This document shows, in pieces, positions 1-8,794 of a DNA stretch of 36,878 nt. The translations under genes were made by a program, and so were the position numbers. The notes under the pieces are model-generated. The model saw only the letters and a list, made by a program, of their open reading frames with translations, was not told where the DNA came from and searched no databases. Source of the DNA: an uncultured Alphaproteobacteria bacterium (GTDB lineage: Bacteria > Pseudomonadota > Alphaproteobacteria > HIMB59 > GCA-002718135); NCBI GenBank assembly GCA_902522015.1, contig CABYTX010000009.1:1-36878 (forward strand). Direction: 5' to 3'. Every line of letters starts with the position of its first letter. Position 1 is the stretch's first letter.

Positions 1-333
1 AATACCACATTGTAAATTTTTTTTAGATTTATTTTTTTTTATTTCTTCTAATAAAAACATCCATGCAATTCCAGTGAATGATTTTGTACAAGACCATATA
101 TCAAAACGACTTTGCGGCAATGTCATGAAACTATGATTTTCATAAACTAAATAGCCATCTTTAATAATGACTGTACTTTGAGGATGGTTTCCAAAAAACA
201 ATTGTTGGCGTTTTATTTCTAGTTCAATTAAATTAAAATTAATATTTAGTAATTCTGATGCGTGATCAGCTGATATGAGTCTCCAGCCGCCCTCAATTTC
301 TCTATTAGGAAAGTATGGAATATCTTTACTCAT
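1..333 (-). CDS. Serine hydrolase of the beta-lactamase (class C/esterase) family, N-terminal part only
   Basis: A minus-strand reading frame opens with ATG at 333 and stays open for 111 codons to the window edge, so the C-terminal part is outside. It reads MSKDIPYFPNREIEGGW and contains a strand like VIIKDGYLVYE followed by SRFDIWSCTKSFTG. The S81-x-x-K84 pair (SCTK) is the nucleophile/base signature of beta-lactamase-fold serine hydrolases (Pfam Beta-lactamase). No signal peptide is visible, so a cytoplasmic esterase or amidase-like enzyme is possible. It follows dapB by 20 bases on the same strand and may be the last gene of that transcript. The substrate cannot be told from this fragment. 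Confidence 0.72.
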   Translation of the reverse strand, partial: MSKDIPYFPNREIEGGWRLISADHASELLNINFNLIELEIKRQQLFFGNHPQSTVIIKDGYLVYENHSFMTLPQSRFDIWSCTKSFTGIAWMFLLEEIKKNKSKKNLQCGI

Positions 334-353
334 ACATTAAAATTTCAAGATAT

Positions 354-1163
354 TTATTTTAAAGAAATCAAATCATTCATAGAAAAAAATCCCATTTTTT
401 TCTTTGATACAAATACTGCAGCATCAATAGCGCCTGTTACAAAAATTGATCTGTTATTAGCCTTATGCACCAAATCTATTCTGTCATTTGATCCTATAAA
501 ACTTACTGTGTGCTCACCTGCAATTTCACCGCCTCTTGTGACAGAAAAACCAATGTCGCCTTTTTTTCTAGATGTTAGTTTTTTTGTACGATCTAAAACT
601 TTTGATTTATTTAATTTAGTTTTTCTACCTTCAGCAGCATAATCACCCAAAGATAATGCAGTTCCAGAAGGGGCATCTTTTTTATGTTTATGGTGAGTCT
701 CAGCAATTTCAATATCATAATCAGTATCTTTTAGAGCTGATGCTGTTTGTTTTACTAAGTTAAATAGTAAGTTAACACCCAAACTCATGTTAGACGACAT
801 TAGTATAGGTATTTTTTTAGAATAACTTTTTACTTTCTTTTTTTGTGCATCCGTCATTCCGGTTGTACCAATAACAACTGCTGTATTATTTGCAGAAGCG
901 ATCTTAAGATTATCTAAAGTGGACTCAGGTGTTGTAAAATCAATTATGACATTTGCTTCTTTGATTAACTGAGCTGCATTAGCTGTAACTAATTTTGCAG
1001 AATGTATACTTGAAACTTTGTTTAAAGGTTTGTTTATATCTTTATGTTTTTTGTATTCAAAACCACCAACAAATTCTAAATTTTTATTTTGTAAAATTTG
1101 ATTCGATATTTCCTGACCCATTCTGCCAAGACAACCTGCAACTGCTATTTTAATTTTTGCCAT
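354..1163 (-). CDS. dapB: 4-hydroxy-tetrahydrodipicolinate reductase
   Basis: DapB reduces the cyclic intermediate made by DapA, in the lysine and meso-diaminopimelate pathway, using NAD(P)H in the cytoplasm. The 269-residue length is normal for the family. The N-terminal dinucleotide-binding motif GCLGRMG (10-16) and the family signature ETHHKHKKDAPSGTAL, with catalytic His and Lys and the substrate-binding SGT, are both intact. It begins 41 bases after the dnaJ stop on the same strand. A short AGAAG ahead of the ATG may be its ribosome site. No separate promoter is obvious, so it is probably read through from the heat-shock operon. Confidence 0.95.
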   Translation of the reverse strand: MAKIKIAVAGCLGRMGQEISNQILQNKNLEFVGGFEYKKHKDINKPLNKVSSIHSAKLVTANAAQLIKEANVIIDFTTPESTLDNLKIASANNTAVVIGTTGMTDAQKKKVKSYSKKIPILMSSNMSLGVNLLFNLVKQTASALKDTDYDIEIAETHHKHKKDAPSGTALSLGDYAAEGRKTKLNKSKVLDRTKKLTSRKKGDIGFSVTRGGEIAGEHTVSFIGSNDRIDLVHKANNRSIFVTGAIDAAVFVSKKKMGFFSMNDLISLK

Positions 1164-1204
1164 AATAACTTCTTATACTTTGGTGATTGTAAGTTGAAAA
1201 GAAA

Positions 1205-2338
1205 TTAAGTTAAATCTTCCCAGACTTCTTTTAATTTTGAGAAAAAACCTTGTGATTTTGGACTGTGTTTTTTTGAGGTTCCTCCTTCATTTTCGAACTC
1301 TCTCAAAATATCTTTTTGTTTGCTATTTAGGTTAACTGGTATTTCAACATTTGCCTGCACATACATATCACCCCTTCTACTTTGTCGAAGTATACTCATT
1401 CCTTTGCCGCGAAGTCTAAATTGTGTCTCAGATTGAGTTCCCGCTGGAATATTAAGTCTAGCTTTTTTTCCTTCAATGGTTGGAACCTCTATTTCGCCAC
1501 CTAAAATAGCAGTAGTGATTGAAATTGGTATTTCACAAAATAAATTTTCTTCTTCTCTTTCAAAGAGTTTGTCCTTTTGAACTTCAACAAAAATATATAG
1601 ATCCCCATTTCCAGCACCTCTTTCACCAGGCTCACCTTCACCGGCTATTCGAATTCTTGTGCCTGTATCAACACCAGCAGGAATAGTAACAGAAATTGTT
1701 TTTTGCTTTTTTATATTCCCTGTTCCTGAACATTTAAGACATGGATTTTTTATACTTGAACCTTCTCCACCACATGTAGGGCATGGTCTTTCTATTGAAA
1801 AGAATCCTTGTTGAGATCGAACTTTTCCTGCTCCACCACAAGTAGAACAAGTACTTGGTCCAGATTTATCTGCACTTCCAGTTGCTGCACAAGCATCACA
1901 GCCAACGTATGTAGGTATTCTTATTTGTGGTTTCTTTCCAGTGAAAGCTTCAAATAGTGAAACGGACATATTATAACGAAGATCACTTCCTCTTTGAGGT
2001 CCTCGTCTTCTTGACGATTGTCCTCCAAAACCCCCGCCAAAGAACTCTTCAAAGATATCAGAAAAGCCACCTGCAAAATCTCCAAAGCCTTGAGCTCCAC
2101 CCATTCCACCTTGTTTGAAAGCGTCATGTCCATATTGATCATAAGCTGATCTTTTTTCTGAATCTTTTAGAACTTCGTAAGCAGCAGCAGCTTCTTTGAA
2201 TTTTCTTTCAGCTGTTTTGTCATCCTTGTTTCGATCAGGATGATATTTCATGGCCTGTTTTCTATAAGCTTTTTTTATTTCATCTTCACTGGCATTTCGT
2301 TGAACACCTAGTATCTCATAGAAATCTTTATCAGCCAC
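1205..2338 (-). CDS. dnaJ: Chaperone protein DnaJ (Hsp40)
   Basis: Cochaperone that delivers substrates to DnaK and stimulates its ATPase. The J domain (about 1-70) has the HPD motif at 33-35. A Gly/Phe-rich linker spans about 76-115. Four zinc-binding repeats follow at C147-C150, C164-C167, C186-C189 and C200-C203, then the C-terminal substrate-binding domains. The 377-residue length is typical. The first zinc repeat reads CDACAATG rather than CxxCxGxG; its cysteines are kept, so zinc binding should survive. The gene lies 28 bases after dnaK, with AGGAG ahead of its ATG, in the order hrcA-grpE-dnaK-dnaJ. Confidence 0.97.
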   Translation of the reverse strand: MADKDFYEILGVQRNASEDEIKKAYRKQAMKYHPDRNKDDKTAERKFKEAAAAYEVLKDSEKRSAYDQYGHDAFKQGGMGGAQGFGDFAGGFSDIFEEFFGGGFGGQSSRRRGPQRGSDLRYNMSVSLFEAFTGKKPQIRIPTYVGCDACAATGSADKSGPSTCSTCGGAGKVRSQQGFFSIERPCPTCGGEGSSIKNPCLKCSGTGNIKKQKTISVTIPAGVDTGTRIRIAGEGEPGERGAGNGDLYIFVEVQKDKLFEREEENLFCEIPISITTAILGGEIEVPTIEGKKARLNIPAGTQSETQFRLRGKGMSILRQSRRGDMYVQANVEIPVNLNSKQKDILREFENEGGTSKKHSPKSQGFFSKLKEVWEDLT

Positions 2339-2366
2339 ATCTCCTCCTTATAAAAATTATGGAGCG

Positions 2367-4289
2367 TTAATCTTTTTTATCTTCGTCTACTTCTTCAAAT
2401 TCAGCATCTACAACCTTTTCATCTTTTGTATTATCAGCTGATGGTTCAGCACCAGATGGATCAGGTTGAGGTCCAGCACCTTGAGGGTTTTGTTTATAAA
2501 TTGCTTCACCCATTTTAAGAGATGACTGAACAAGTGCTTCAGTTTTAGATTTTATAGCTTCTAAATCCTCACCGTCTTTTACTTTCTTAAGCTCTTCAAT
2601 ATCCTCTGTGATTTTATTTCTATCAGCTTCAGGAATTTTATCTCCGTGCTCTTTTAAATTCTTTTCAGTTTCATTAATTAAACTATCAGCATGGTTTCTA
2701 GTATCAACAGCTTCTCTTTTCTTTTTGTCAGCTTCAGCATTTTCTTCTGCCTCTTTGACCATTTTTTCAATCTCTTCATCTGATAATCCACCAGAAGCCT
2801 GGATCTTGATTTGTTGTTCTTTACCAGTTGATTTGTCTTTAGCCGAAACGTTTACAATACCATTTGCATCTATATCAAAAGTTACTTCAATTTGAGGCAT
2901 TCCTCTTGCGGCAGGTGGAATACCTACTAAATCAAACTGACCTAGTAATTTGTTGTCAGCAGCCATCTCTCTTTCACCTTGAAAAACTCTAATTGTTACT
3001 GCACTCTGATTATCTTCAGCTGTAGAAAATACCTGGCTCTTCTTTGTTGGGATAGTTGTGTTTTTATCAATTAGTTTTGTGAATACGCCGCCAAGTGTTT
3101 CAATACCAAGTGATAAAGGTGTAACATCAAGTAATAATACATCTTTGACATCACCTTGTAATACGCCTGCTTGAATAGCAGCACCAGATGCTACAACTTC
3201 ATCAGGGTTAACACCTTTATTAGGCTCTTTACCAAAGAAGTTTTTTACTATCTCTGTTACTTTAGGCATTCTTGTCATACCACCAACTAAAATAACATCA
3301 TCAATTTCTGCGGCTTGTAATCCAGCATCCTTAAGAGCCATTTCGCAAGGTTTTAAACTTTGGTTTAAAAGTTCCCCAACAATAGCTTCTAGTTTTGCTC
3401 TAGATAATTTAATCGTTAAATGTTTAGGACCAGATTGATCAGCAGTAATGAATGGCAAGTTTACTTCTGTTTCAGTTGAACTCGATAATTCAATTTTTGC
3501 TTTCTCAGCTGCCTCTTTCAAACGTTGAAGAGCAAGTTTATCTGAACGTAAATCAATACCATTATCTTTTTTGAATTCGTCAGCAAGGTAATCAATAATT
3601 TTAAGATCAAAATCTTCACCACCAAGATGCGTATCACCATTGGTTGATTTAACTTCAAAAACACCGTCACCAATTTCTAAGATAGAAATATCAAATGTAC
3701 CTCCACCAAGATCATAAACAGCAACAGTACCAGTTTTCTTTTTATCTAAACCATATGCTAACGCTGCAGCAGTAGGCTCGTTAATAATTCTTAAAACTTC
3801 TAGTCCAGCTATTTTTCCGGCATCTTTTGTTGCTTGTCTTTGAGCATCATTAAAATAAGCGGGAACTGTTATAACTGCTTGTGTAACAGTATCTCCTAAA
3901 TAAGACTCTGCTGTCTCTTTCATTTTTTGTAAAATAAATGCACTAATTTGACTTGGACTATATTTATCTCCACGTGCTTCTACCCAAGCATCACCGTTAT
4001 CACCTTTTACTATTTTATAAGGTACTAGTCCGCTGTCAGACTTAACAGCTTTATCCTCAAATGTTCTTCCGATTAATCTTTTTATGGCAAATAAAGTATT
4101 TTCAGAATTAGTTACTGCTTGTCTTTTAGCTGATTGTCCAACAAGTTTTTCTTTTGTGTCACTGAATGCTACCATTGAAGGAGTTGTTCTTCCTCCCTCA
4201 GCGTTTTCTATTACTTTTGCTTCCTTACCGTCCATTACTGCAACGCAGGAGTTTGTAGTACCTAAATCAATACCTATTACTTTTGCCAT
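2367..4289 (-). CDS. dnaK: Chaperone protein DnaK (Hsp70)
   Basis: ATP-driven foldase working with DnaJ and GrpE in the cytoplasm. The N-terminal ATPase domain starts [18 protein letters not shown] and includes the phosphate-binding GGGTFD. The interdomain linker region reads [19 protein letters not shown], and the C-terminal tail ends in [10 protein letters not shown] chose the ATG at 4289 (640 residues). An in-frame start 33 bases upstream is possible, but MAK is the universal Hsp70 start and a good AGAGGA ribosome site lies 8 bases before it. A sigma-32-like promoter precedes it in the 125-base gap after grpE, so dnaK and dnaJ can be induced separately from hrcA-grpE. Confidence 0.98.
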   Translation of the reverse strand: MAKVIGIDLGTTNSCVAVMDGKEAKVIENAEGGRTTPSMVAFSDTKEKLVGQSAKRQAVTNSENTLFAIKRLIGRTFEDKAVKSDSGLVPYKIVKGDNGDAWVEARGDKYSPSQISAFILQKMKETAESYLGDTVTQAVITVPAYFNDAQRQATKDAGKIAGLEVLRIINEPTAAALAYGLDKKKTGTVAVYDLGGGTFDISILEIGDGVFEVKSTNGDTHLGGEDFDLKIIDYLADEFKKDNGIDLRSDKLALQRLKEAAEKAKIELSSSTETEVNLPFITADQSGPKHLTIKLSRAKLEAIVGELLNQSLKPCEMALKDAGLQAAEIDDVILVGGMTRMPKVTEIVKNFFGKEPNKGVNPDEVVASGAAIQAGVLQGDVKDVLLLDVTPLSLGIETLGGVFTKLIDKNTTIPTKKSQVFSTAEDNQSAVTIRVFQGEREMAADNKLLGQFDLVGIPPAARGMPQIEVTFDIDANGIVNVSAKDKSTGKEQQIKIQASGGLSDEEIEKMVKEAEENAEADKKKREAVDTRNHADSLINETEKNLKEHGDKIPEADRNKITEDIEELKKVKDGEDLEAIKSKTEALVQSSLKMGEAIYKQNPQGAGPQPDPSGAEPSADNTKDEKVVDAEFEEVDEDKKD

Positions 4290-4340
4290 ATTTTTTGTCC
4301 TCTTTACTAAATTATTTACCAATCAACATTGGCTACATTA

Positions 4341-4369
4341 GATATGGGAAAAAAGTTTTAAAATACAAG
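4341..4369 (-). promoter_or_regulatory. Sigma-32 (RpoH)-like promoter for dnaK-dnaJ
   Basis: Read on the minus strand, CTTG (4366-4369) is followed after 16 bases by TCCCATAT. This matches the heat-shock layout CTTG-N16-CCCCATNT, with the same spacing I recall for E. coli dnaK P1. The predicted start lies near 4334, giving a leader of about 45 bases with an SD site before the dnaK ATG. The match is read from the sequence; use by RpoH is inferred. Confidence 0.7.
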
Positions 4370-4414
4370 GATGTTCCCTATTTATATTAAAAAAAACAAG
4401 TAATTTAAGGCTTT

Positions 4415-5086
4415 TTATGACTTTTCTTTACTCTCATTTTCAGGATTGTCTTCTTCTTTTTCTTCTTTAGGTTCTTCTGTTTTAGCGACTGGTTTTTTAG
4501 AGACTCCAACCATTGCTGCTCTGAGTAATCGGTCATGCATTGTATAGCCAGATTGGACTTCTTGTACTACTGTTCCCTCTTCAACTTCATTATTTTCAAC
4601 TTCCATCATTGCCTGATGAAAATTATGGTCAAATTTTTGATTTAAAGTTTCAATTTTTTTTACTCCGTGTTTTTCAAGAGTGCTTTTGTATTCTTTAAGC
4701 ACCATTTTTAAACCATCAATAAGATTTTTTATACTTTCTGGATGATTTTCATCTTCTGGTAAAGCATCTAGTGCTCTTTCTAAATTATCTCCAGGCGATA
4801 GAATGTCTCTGGCTAAATTTATGCTACCAAACTTTATCGTTTCAATTTTTTCTCGTTCAAATCTTTTTCTAAGATTTTCCATTTCAGCGAGTAATCGGAT
4901 TTTTTCTTCTTTAAGCGTTTCAATTTCCTTCTCTAAATTGTTTTCTTCTGAATTTTCTTCTTCGCTTGTCTCTTCTGAATCTGTGTTTTCATGACTATCA
5001 TTATTATCTTCATTGTTTTCAATATTCTCAGAATCAGGTTCTTTAATTTCTTCTTGTTGATTATCTTCTTCTTTTTTTTCAACCAT
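4415..5086 (-). CDS. grpE: Nucleotide exchange factor GrpE
   Basis: Releases ADP from DnaK. Residues 1 to about 55 are an extremely acidic, Glu/Asn/Asp-rich tail. A long coiled-coil helix follows (KEIETLKEEKIRLLAEMENLRKRFE split over about 53-80), then the four-helix and beta-wing region with the family signature KIETLNQKFDHNFHQAM and VVQEVQSGYTMHDRLLRAAMV. The C-terminus is again Glu/Lys-rich. At 223 residues it is slightly longer than E. coli GrpE because of the tails. Its ATG overlaps the hrcA stop by one base (TAATG), indicating translational coupling. Confidence 0.95.
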   Translation of the reverse strand: MVEKKEEDNQQEEIKEPDSENIENNEDNNDSHENTDSEETSEEENSEENNLEKEIETLKEEKIRLLAEMENLRKRFEREKIETIKFGSINLARDILSPGDNLERALDALPEDENHPESIKNLIDGLKMVLKEYKSTLEKHGVKKIETLNQKFDHNFHQAMMEVENNEVEEGTVVQEVQSGYTMHDRLLRAAMVGVSKKPVAKTEEPKEEKEEDNPENESKEKS

Positions 5087-6132
5087 TAATCAATCACCTT
5101 TCCAATAATTTTAGACGTATAGTCAACCAGTGGAACTATTTTAGAGTAGTTTAATCTTGTTGGTCCAACTACACCTATAGCGCCAATGATTTCTTGCTCA
5201 TTATTTTTATATGGGGCCATTACCATAGAAAGACCAGAGTGTTTAAACAAAAAATTTTTAGATCCAATAAAAATTTGAACTCCTTTTGCTTTTCCTGCTG
5301 TTTCTAATATATCTACAAAACTAGATTTTTTCTCAATTTCATCAAAAAGATTTCGTATTTGATCTAAGTCTTTAGAAACAATTTCATCTTTTAATAAATT
5401 TGATTGACCATGTAGAAAAATATAAGGATTTTTACTATTAGGCTGAGTTTCAATAATACCTTGTTGAATTAGTTTTGATGAAATTAATTCTAACTCATTT
5501 TGTGAATTTTTTATTTCTGATTGTATTAATCTTTTAATTTGAGAAATATTTTTATTAGTAAACTTTGACGTAAGGTAGTTTGAAGCCTGTATTAATAATG
5601 AACTATTATATTTACCATTATCTTCAATAATGCGGTTTTCTACTTCTCCATTTTCATAAGCTAGAATAAGCATTAATTGACTACTATTTAATCTTATAAA
5701 CTCAACGTGCTTTAAGTTTTTTTGAAATTTTGGTGCAATAACTATACCAGCATAACTTGATAATCCTGAAATAGCCTTAGAAGCTTCATCAAGAACCTCT
5801 TCATAGGATTTGCCCTTAGTTAAGCACTGCTGTTTAATATTTTCTTTATCTACTGTCGATATTCTTCCAAATTCTAACAGACCATCAACAAAAAATCTCA
5901 TTCCTTTTTCAGTAGGCATTCGCCCAGCTGATCTGTGTGGGGCATATAGAAGCCCTTCTTTTTGCAAATTAGACAGTATAGATCTAATTGATGCTGAGGA
6001 AAGATTTAAGCCTCCCATCTTCATAATTGTTTCTGATCCTGCTGGAGATCCAGTTTTAAGATATGACTCAACTAATTTTTTGAAAATTAATTTCGATCTA
6101 TCATTAATTTGTGCATATACATTATCAGACAT
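5086..6132 (-). CDS. hrcA: Heat-inducible transcription repressor HrcA
   Basis: HrcA represses chaperone operons by binding the CIRCE inverted repeat and needs GroEL for activity. The N-terminal winged helix (about 10-85) includes VESYLKTGSPAGSETI, LSSASIRSILSNLQKEGLL and HRSAGRMPTEKGMRFFVDGL, the diagnostic segment. A GAF-like dimerisation region follows to residue 348. It is the first gene of the minus-strand chaperone operon and diverges from rph across 47 bases. That gap contains no CIRCE repeat (TTAGCACTC-N9-GAGTGCTAA), and none was found in the rest of the window. Its targets, perhaps groESL, are therefore probably elsewhere. Confidence 0.95.
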   Translation of the reverse strand: MSDNVYAQINDRSKLIFKKLVESYLKTGSPAGSETIMKMGGLNLSSASIRSILSNLQKEGLLYAPHRSAGRMPTEKGMRFFVDGLLEFGRISTVDKENIKQQCLTKGKSYEEVLDEASKAISGLSSYAGIVIAPKFQKNLKHVEFIRLNSSQLMLILAYENGEVENRIIEDNGKYNSSLLIQASNYLTSKFTNKNISQIKRLIQSEIKNSQNELELISSKLIQQGIIETQPNSKNPYIFLHGQSNLLKDEIVSKDLDQIRNLFDEIEKKSSFVDILETAGKAKGVQIFIGSKNFLFKHSGLSMVMAPYKNNEQEIIGAIGVVGPTRLNYSKIVPLVDYTSKIIGKVID

Positions 6133-6179
6133 AAGAATTTTATTTAAAAATAATATTTATCTACTATTATTAAATTTAT

Positions 6180-6890
6180 ATGAGAAAAGATAGATCCTTC
6201 AATCAAATGCGTGAAATTTCATTTGAGAAAAACGTGAATATTCATGCCGATGGTTCATGCTTAGTAAAATTTGGAAATACACATGTCCTTTGTCTTGCAA
6301 CAATTGATGAAAAAGTTCCTCATTGGTTAAAGAATACTGGCAAGGGTTGGGTTACAGCAGAATATGGCATGCTGCCAAGGTCTACAAATACAAGAATGGA
6401 TAGAGAGGCAGCAAAAGGAAAACAGTCAGGTAGAACGCAAGAAATACAAAGGTTAATTGGGCGTAGCTTAAGATCAATTGTGGATCTTTCAAATCTTGGA
6501 GAGCGTCAAATAAAAATAGATTGTGATGTAATTCAAGCAGATGGTGGGACAAGAACTGCCTCTATCAGTGGTGGTTTTATTTCTTTATATCTGGCTATAG
6601 AAAAATTAAAGAATAATTATAATCTTCAAAAACCAATTATCAAAAACTTTATAGGAGCAGTATCAACGGGCATAGTCGAAAATAAAGCATTATTGGATCT
6701 AGATTACAGGGAAGACTCCGAAGCTCAAGTAGATGCAAATTTTGTAATTTGTGATTCAGATGAAATATCTGAAATTCAAGTAACTGGTGAAGAATTTTTT
6801 TTCAATGATGCTCAGTTTACTGAAATGTTTTCTCTAGCAAAAATTGGAGTTAAAGAGATAATTTCTAAACAAAAAGAGGCTTTGAAATAA
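6180..6890 (+). CDS. rph: Ribonuclease PH
   Basis: Phosphorolytic 3'-5' exoribonuclease that trims tRNA and rRNA 3' ends. The sequence carries the family segments VTAEYGMLPRSTNTRMDREA, GRTQEIQRLIGRSLR (phosphate and RNA binding), IDCDVIQADGGTRTASISG and LDYREDSEAQVDANFV. The 236-residue length is normal and the ATG start gives the usual Arg-rich opening MRKDRSFNQMR. It is divergent from hrcA and followed after one base by rdgB, the usual alphaproteobacterial arrangement. Confidence 0.97.
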   Translation: MRKDRSFNQMREISFEKNVNIHADGSCLVKFGNTHVLCLATIDEKVPHWLKNTGKGWVTAEYGMLPRSTNTRMDREAAKGKQSGRTQEIQRLIGRSLRSIVDLSNLGERQIKIDCDVIQADGGTRTASISGGFISLYLAIEKLKNNYNLQKPIIKNFIGAVSTGIVENKALLDLDYREDSEAQVDANFVICDSDEISEIQVTGEEFFFNDAQFTEMFSLAKIGVKEIISKQKEALK

Positions 6891-6891
6891 A

Positions 6892-7473
6892 TTGAAGCAA
6901 TTATTATTTTTTTCAAATAATAAAAATAAAATAATTGAAATTAAAAAAATATTTAACAAATTTAATCTAAAACTTCTTTCCTTAAATGATCTAAACATAA
7001 ATAAAGAGCCAGAAGAAAGTGGGCAAACTTTTGAAGAAAATGCAAAAATTAAATCAGACTATGGATTTAATAAAACTGGTATTCCTTGTTTTGCCGATGA
7101 CTCAGGAATATGCATTGAAAGCTTAAATTGGGAACCAGGTGTTCTTTCAAAAAGATTTTTAAACAATTTCAGAAGCAATGAAGCTTGTTTTGAAAGTATT
7201 ATTAAAAGTACTAAAAAAAATAGTAAACAAAATGCTTTCTTTAAAACTTCAATAAGCCTAACAGTTAAAGATAATCACAACTTAATATTTAATGGCAAAA
7301 TTGAAGGAAAAATTTCTGAAAAAGCTAAAGGCAGATTTGGTTTTGGTTATGATCCAGTTTTCATTCCTAAAAATTATAACAAAACATTAGCTGAATTAAC
7401 CACTAAAGAAAAAAATGAAATTAGCCATAGGTCCATAGCAGTAAGAAAATTGATTAATTTTTTAATTAATTAA
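6892..7473 (+). CDS. rdgB: Non-canonical purine NTP pyrophosphatase RdgB/HAM1
   Basis: Hydrolyses dITP, ITP and XTP to monophosphates and so cleans the nucleotide pool. Visible motifs are SNNKNKIIEIKKI at the N-terminus, FADDSGICIESLNWEPGVLSKRF (metal and substrate site) and GRFGFGYDPVFIP followed by SHRSIAVRKL. Length 193 is typical. The start must be TTG at 6892, one base after the rph stop (TAA-A-TTG), because this gives the family's N-terminus. Its 3' end overlaps the convergent LpoA-like gene by 8 bases. The hemW gene that often follows rdgB in Alphaproteobacteria is absent here. Confidence 0.95.
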   Translation: MKQLLFFSNNKNKIIEIKKIFNKFNLKLLSLNDLNINKEPEESGQTFEENAKIKSDYGFNKTGIPCFADDSGICIESLNWEPGVLSKRFLNNFRSNEACFESIIKSTKKNSKQNAFFKTSISLTVKDNHNLIFNGKIEGKISEKAKGRFGFGYDPVFIPKNYNKTLAELTTKEKNEISHRSIAVRKLINFLIN

Positions 7474-8794
7474 TTACAAAAGAATTTCCGTTATTTATTT
7501 CTAATATATTAAGATCTCTTTCAATCATATTATCTTTAAAATAAAAGTTTCCATCAATGCCATCAAATCTTTTGTTCGGATTGTTTAATAATTTGATTAC
7601 ATCACTAAGTTTATATTTCTTTGTGTAGATAAAATTAATTAAACCTATCAAGTCATAAGGTAATGTTGAGATTCTTAAAAACTCATCATCATATATATCC
7701 ATATAATTATTAATTATATTTATTCTTCTTGTTTCAGGAATTCCTGGAAATATTGCTCCCTGTAATGAAGGTTCATAGAAAAAAGTTTTATCATCCATTA
7801 CTCCAGTTCCCATAAACTTTACAATATTAGGGTCTATATCGTAGTATGGTAGAAGAGGTGCAACCTGTAATAAATTCAAACCATAATCTGCGATTAAAAT
7901 ATGTGTGAAATCGTAATCACTTGTTGTTTTAAATCTTTCTAGTTTTTTTAGTCTTTTTTTTGATTTTTCATCTTTTTTAGAAAATAGAATTTGTTTTTGT
8001 CTATTCAATTCATATTTTCTCAATTCATATTTTCCCAATTCTTTTATTGAATCTCTTACATTTGATAGGTCTTTTTTATATGAAGATCTGTTGACTAAAA
8101 TTGCTGGGCTTTGAAAAATTATATCATCTATAAAACTATTTATTAAATATCCATATTCATTCTCCGGGTAAAGAAGGGCTACTCTTGCATCATCGTTTAA
8201 ATATAACATTAGTTGTGAAAGTTCATTTTGTGGAAAAAAATTTATTAAATAAACACAATCTTTTGCTAAAGAAGATTTAGAAGAGTATGAAAAAAATATT
8301 ACATCATCAGCACAATAATTATCTAAAAACTTTGTATACTTAGATTGTATTGGGCCTAAAAAAATCTTACCAGATATTAGATTTTTTTCTATAATCTTTT
8401 TTAGGTCATTTTCATTTTCAAAAAATTCTATTTGTATAACAACATCACTTATACCAAGATTATAAATTCCCAACTCATAGGTATTCAAGAATTGTTTTGT
8501 AGTTTTTTCATCGTCATCTTTTGCAAATAAAGCAATAATTGTTTTATCTAAGACAATGTCGTCTAAAATCTTTTTCTGCTTATCTTGTTTGCTTTCTTTT
8601 TCTTCAATTACCTTTTTTTTGGTTTTATCTTCAATTGGTTTTTCAGAAATAGTTGTTTCTTGAGTATTTTTTGTATCTTGTTTAGATAAATTTACTGGAG
8701 TACATGAAATTATAAATATAAGTATATAGATGATGGATAATATTATTAATGGTCTCTCAATTGTGGCAACACCTATTGGCAATTTAGAAGACAT
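7466..8794 (-). CDS. Penicillin-binding protein activator, LpoA-like periplasmic lipoprotein
   Basis: The N-terminus has a basic stretch, a hydrophobic core LIILSIIYILIF and a lipobox ending in Cys31 (IISC), so the product should be a lipoprotein. Residues about 40-75 are a Lys/Glu-rich linker. The rest resembles a type-1 periplasmic-binding fold, with IIALFAKDDD, GKIFLGPIQSKYTKF, VALLYPENEYGYLI and ILIADYGLNLLQVAPLL. Adjacency to rsmI is the classical LpoA context (COG3107), where LpoA activates peptidoglycan synthases; the function here is inferred. A Lys-rich insert around residues 250-285 contains a short tandem repeat. Starts available are ATG 8794 or TTG 8782; both lie inside the divergent rsmI gene. 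Confidence 0.78.
   Translation of the reverse strand: MSSKLPIGVATIERPLIILSIIYILIFIISCTPVNLSKQDTKNTQETTISEKPIEDKTKKKVIEEKESKQDKQKKILDDIVLDKTIIALFAKDDDEKTTKQFLNTYELGIYNLGISDVVIQIEFFENENDLKKIIEKNLISGKIFLGPIQSKYTKFLDNYCADDVIFFSYSSKSSLAKDCVYLINFFPQNELSQLMLYLNDDARVALLYPENEYGYLINSFIDDIIFQSPAILVNRSSYKKDLSNVRDSIKELGKYELRKYELNRQKQILFSKKDEKSKKRLKKLERFKTTSDYDFTHILIADYGLNLLQVAPLLPYYDIDPNIVKFMGTGVMDDKTFFYEPSLQGAIFPGIPETRRINIINNYMDIYDDEFLRISTLPYDLIGLINFIYTKKYKLSDVIKLLNNPNKRFDGIDGNFYFKDNMIERDLNILEINNGNSFVIN
8006..8041. repeat. 15-bp tandem repeat inside the LpoA-like gene
   Basis: The unit CAATTCATATTTTCT occupies 8006-8020, is repeated with one change at 8021-8035, and a 6-base partial third copy follows. 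On the minus strand it encodes KYELR-KYELN in the Lys-rich insert, so copy-number change would stay in frame. Confidence 0.85.

Noticed and set aside
3969-3980. A CACGTG hexamer in dnaK as a possible parS
   Set aside because: Its flanks (CTC and CTT) do not match TTT/AAA of the parS core.
4290-4322. An 11-residue N-terminal extension of DnaK
   Set aside because: The SD site AGAGGA lies inside it, and Hsp70 proteins begin at [10 protein letters not shown].
4676-4690. GAGTGCT in grpE as half of a CIRCE element
   Set aside because: No partner TTAGCACTC is present at the right distance, and it lies in coding sequence.
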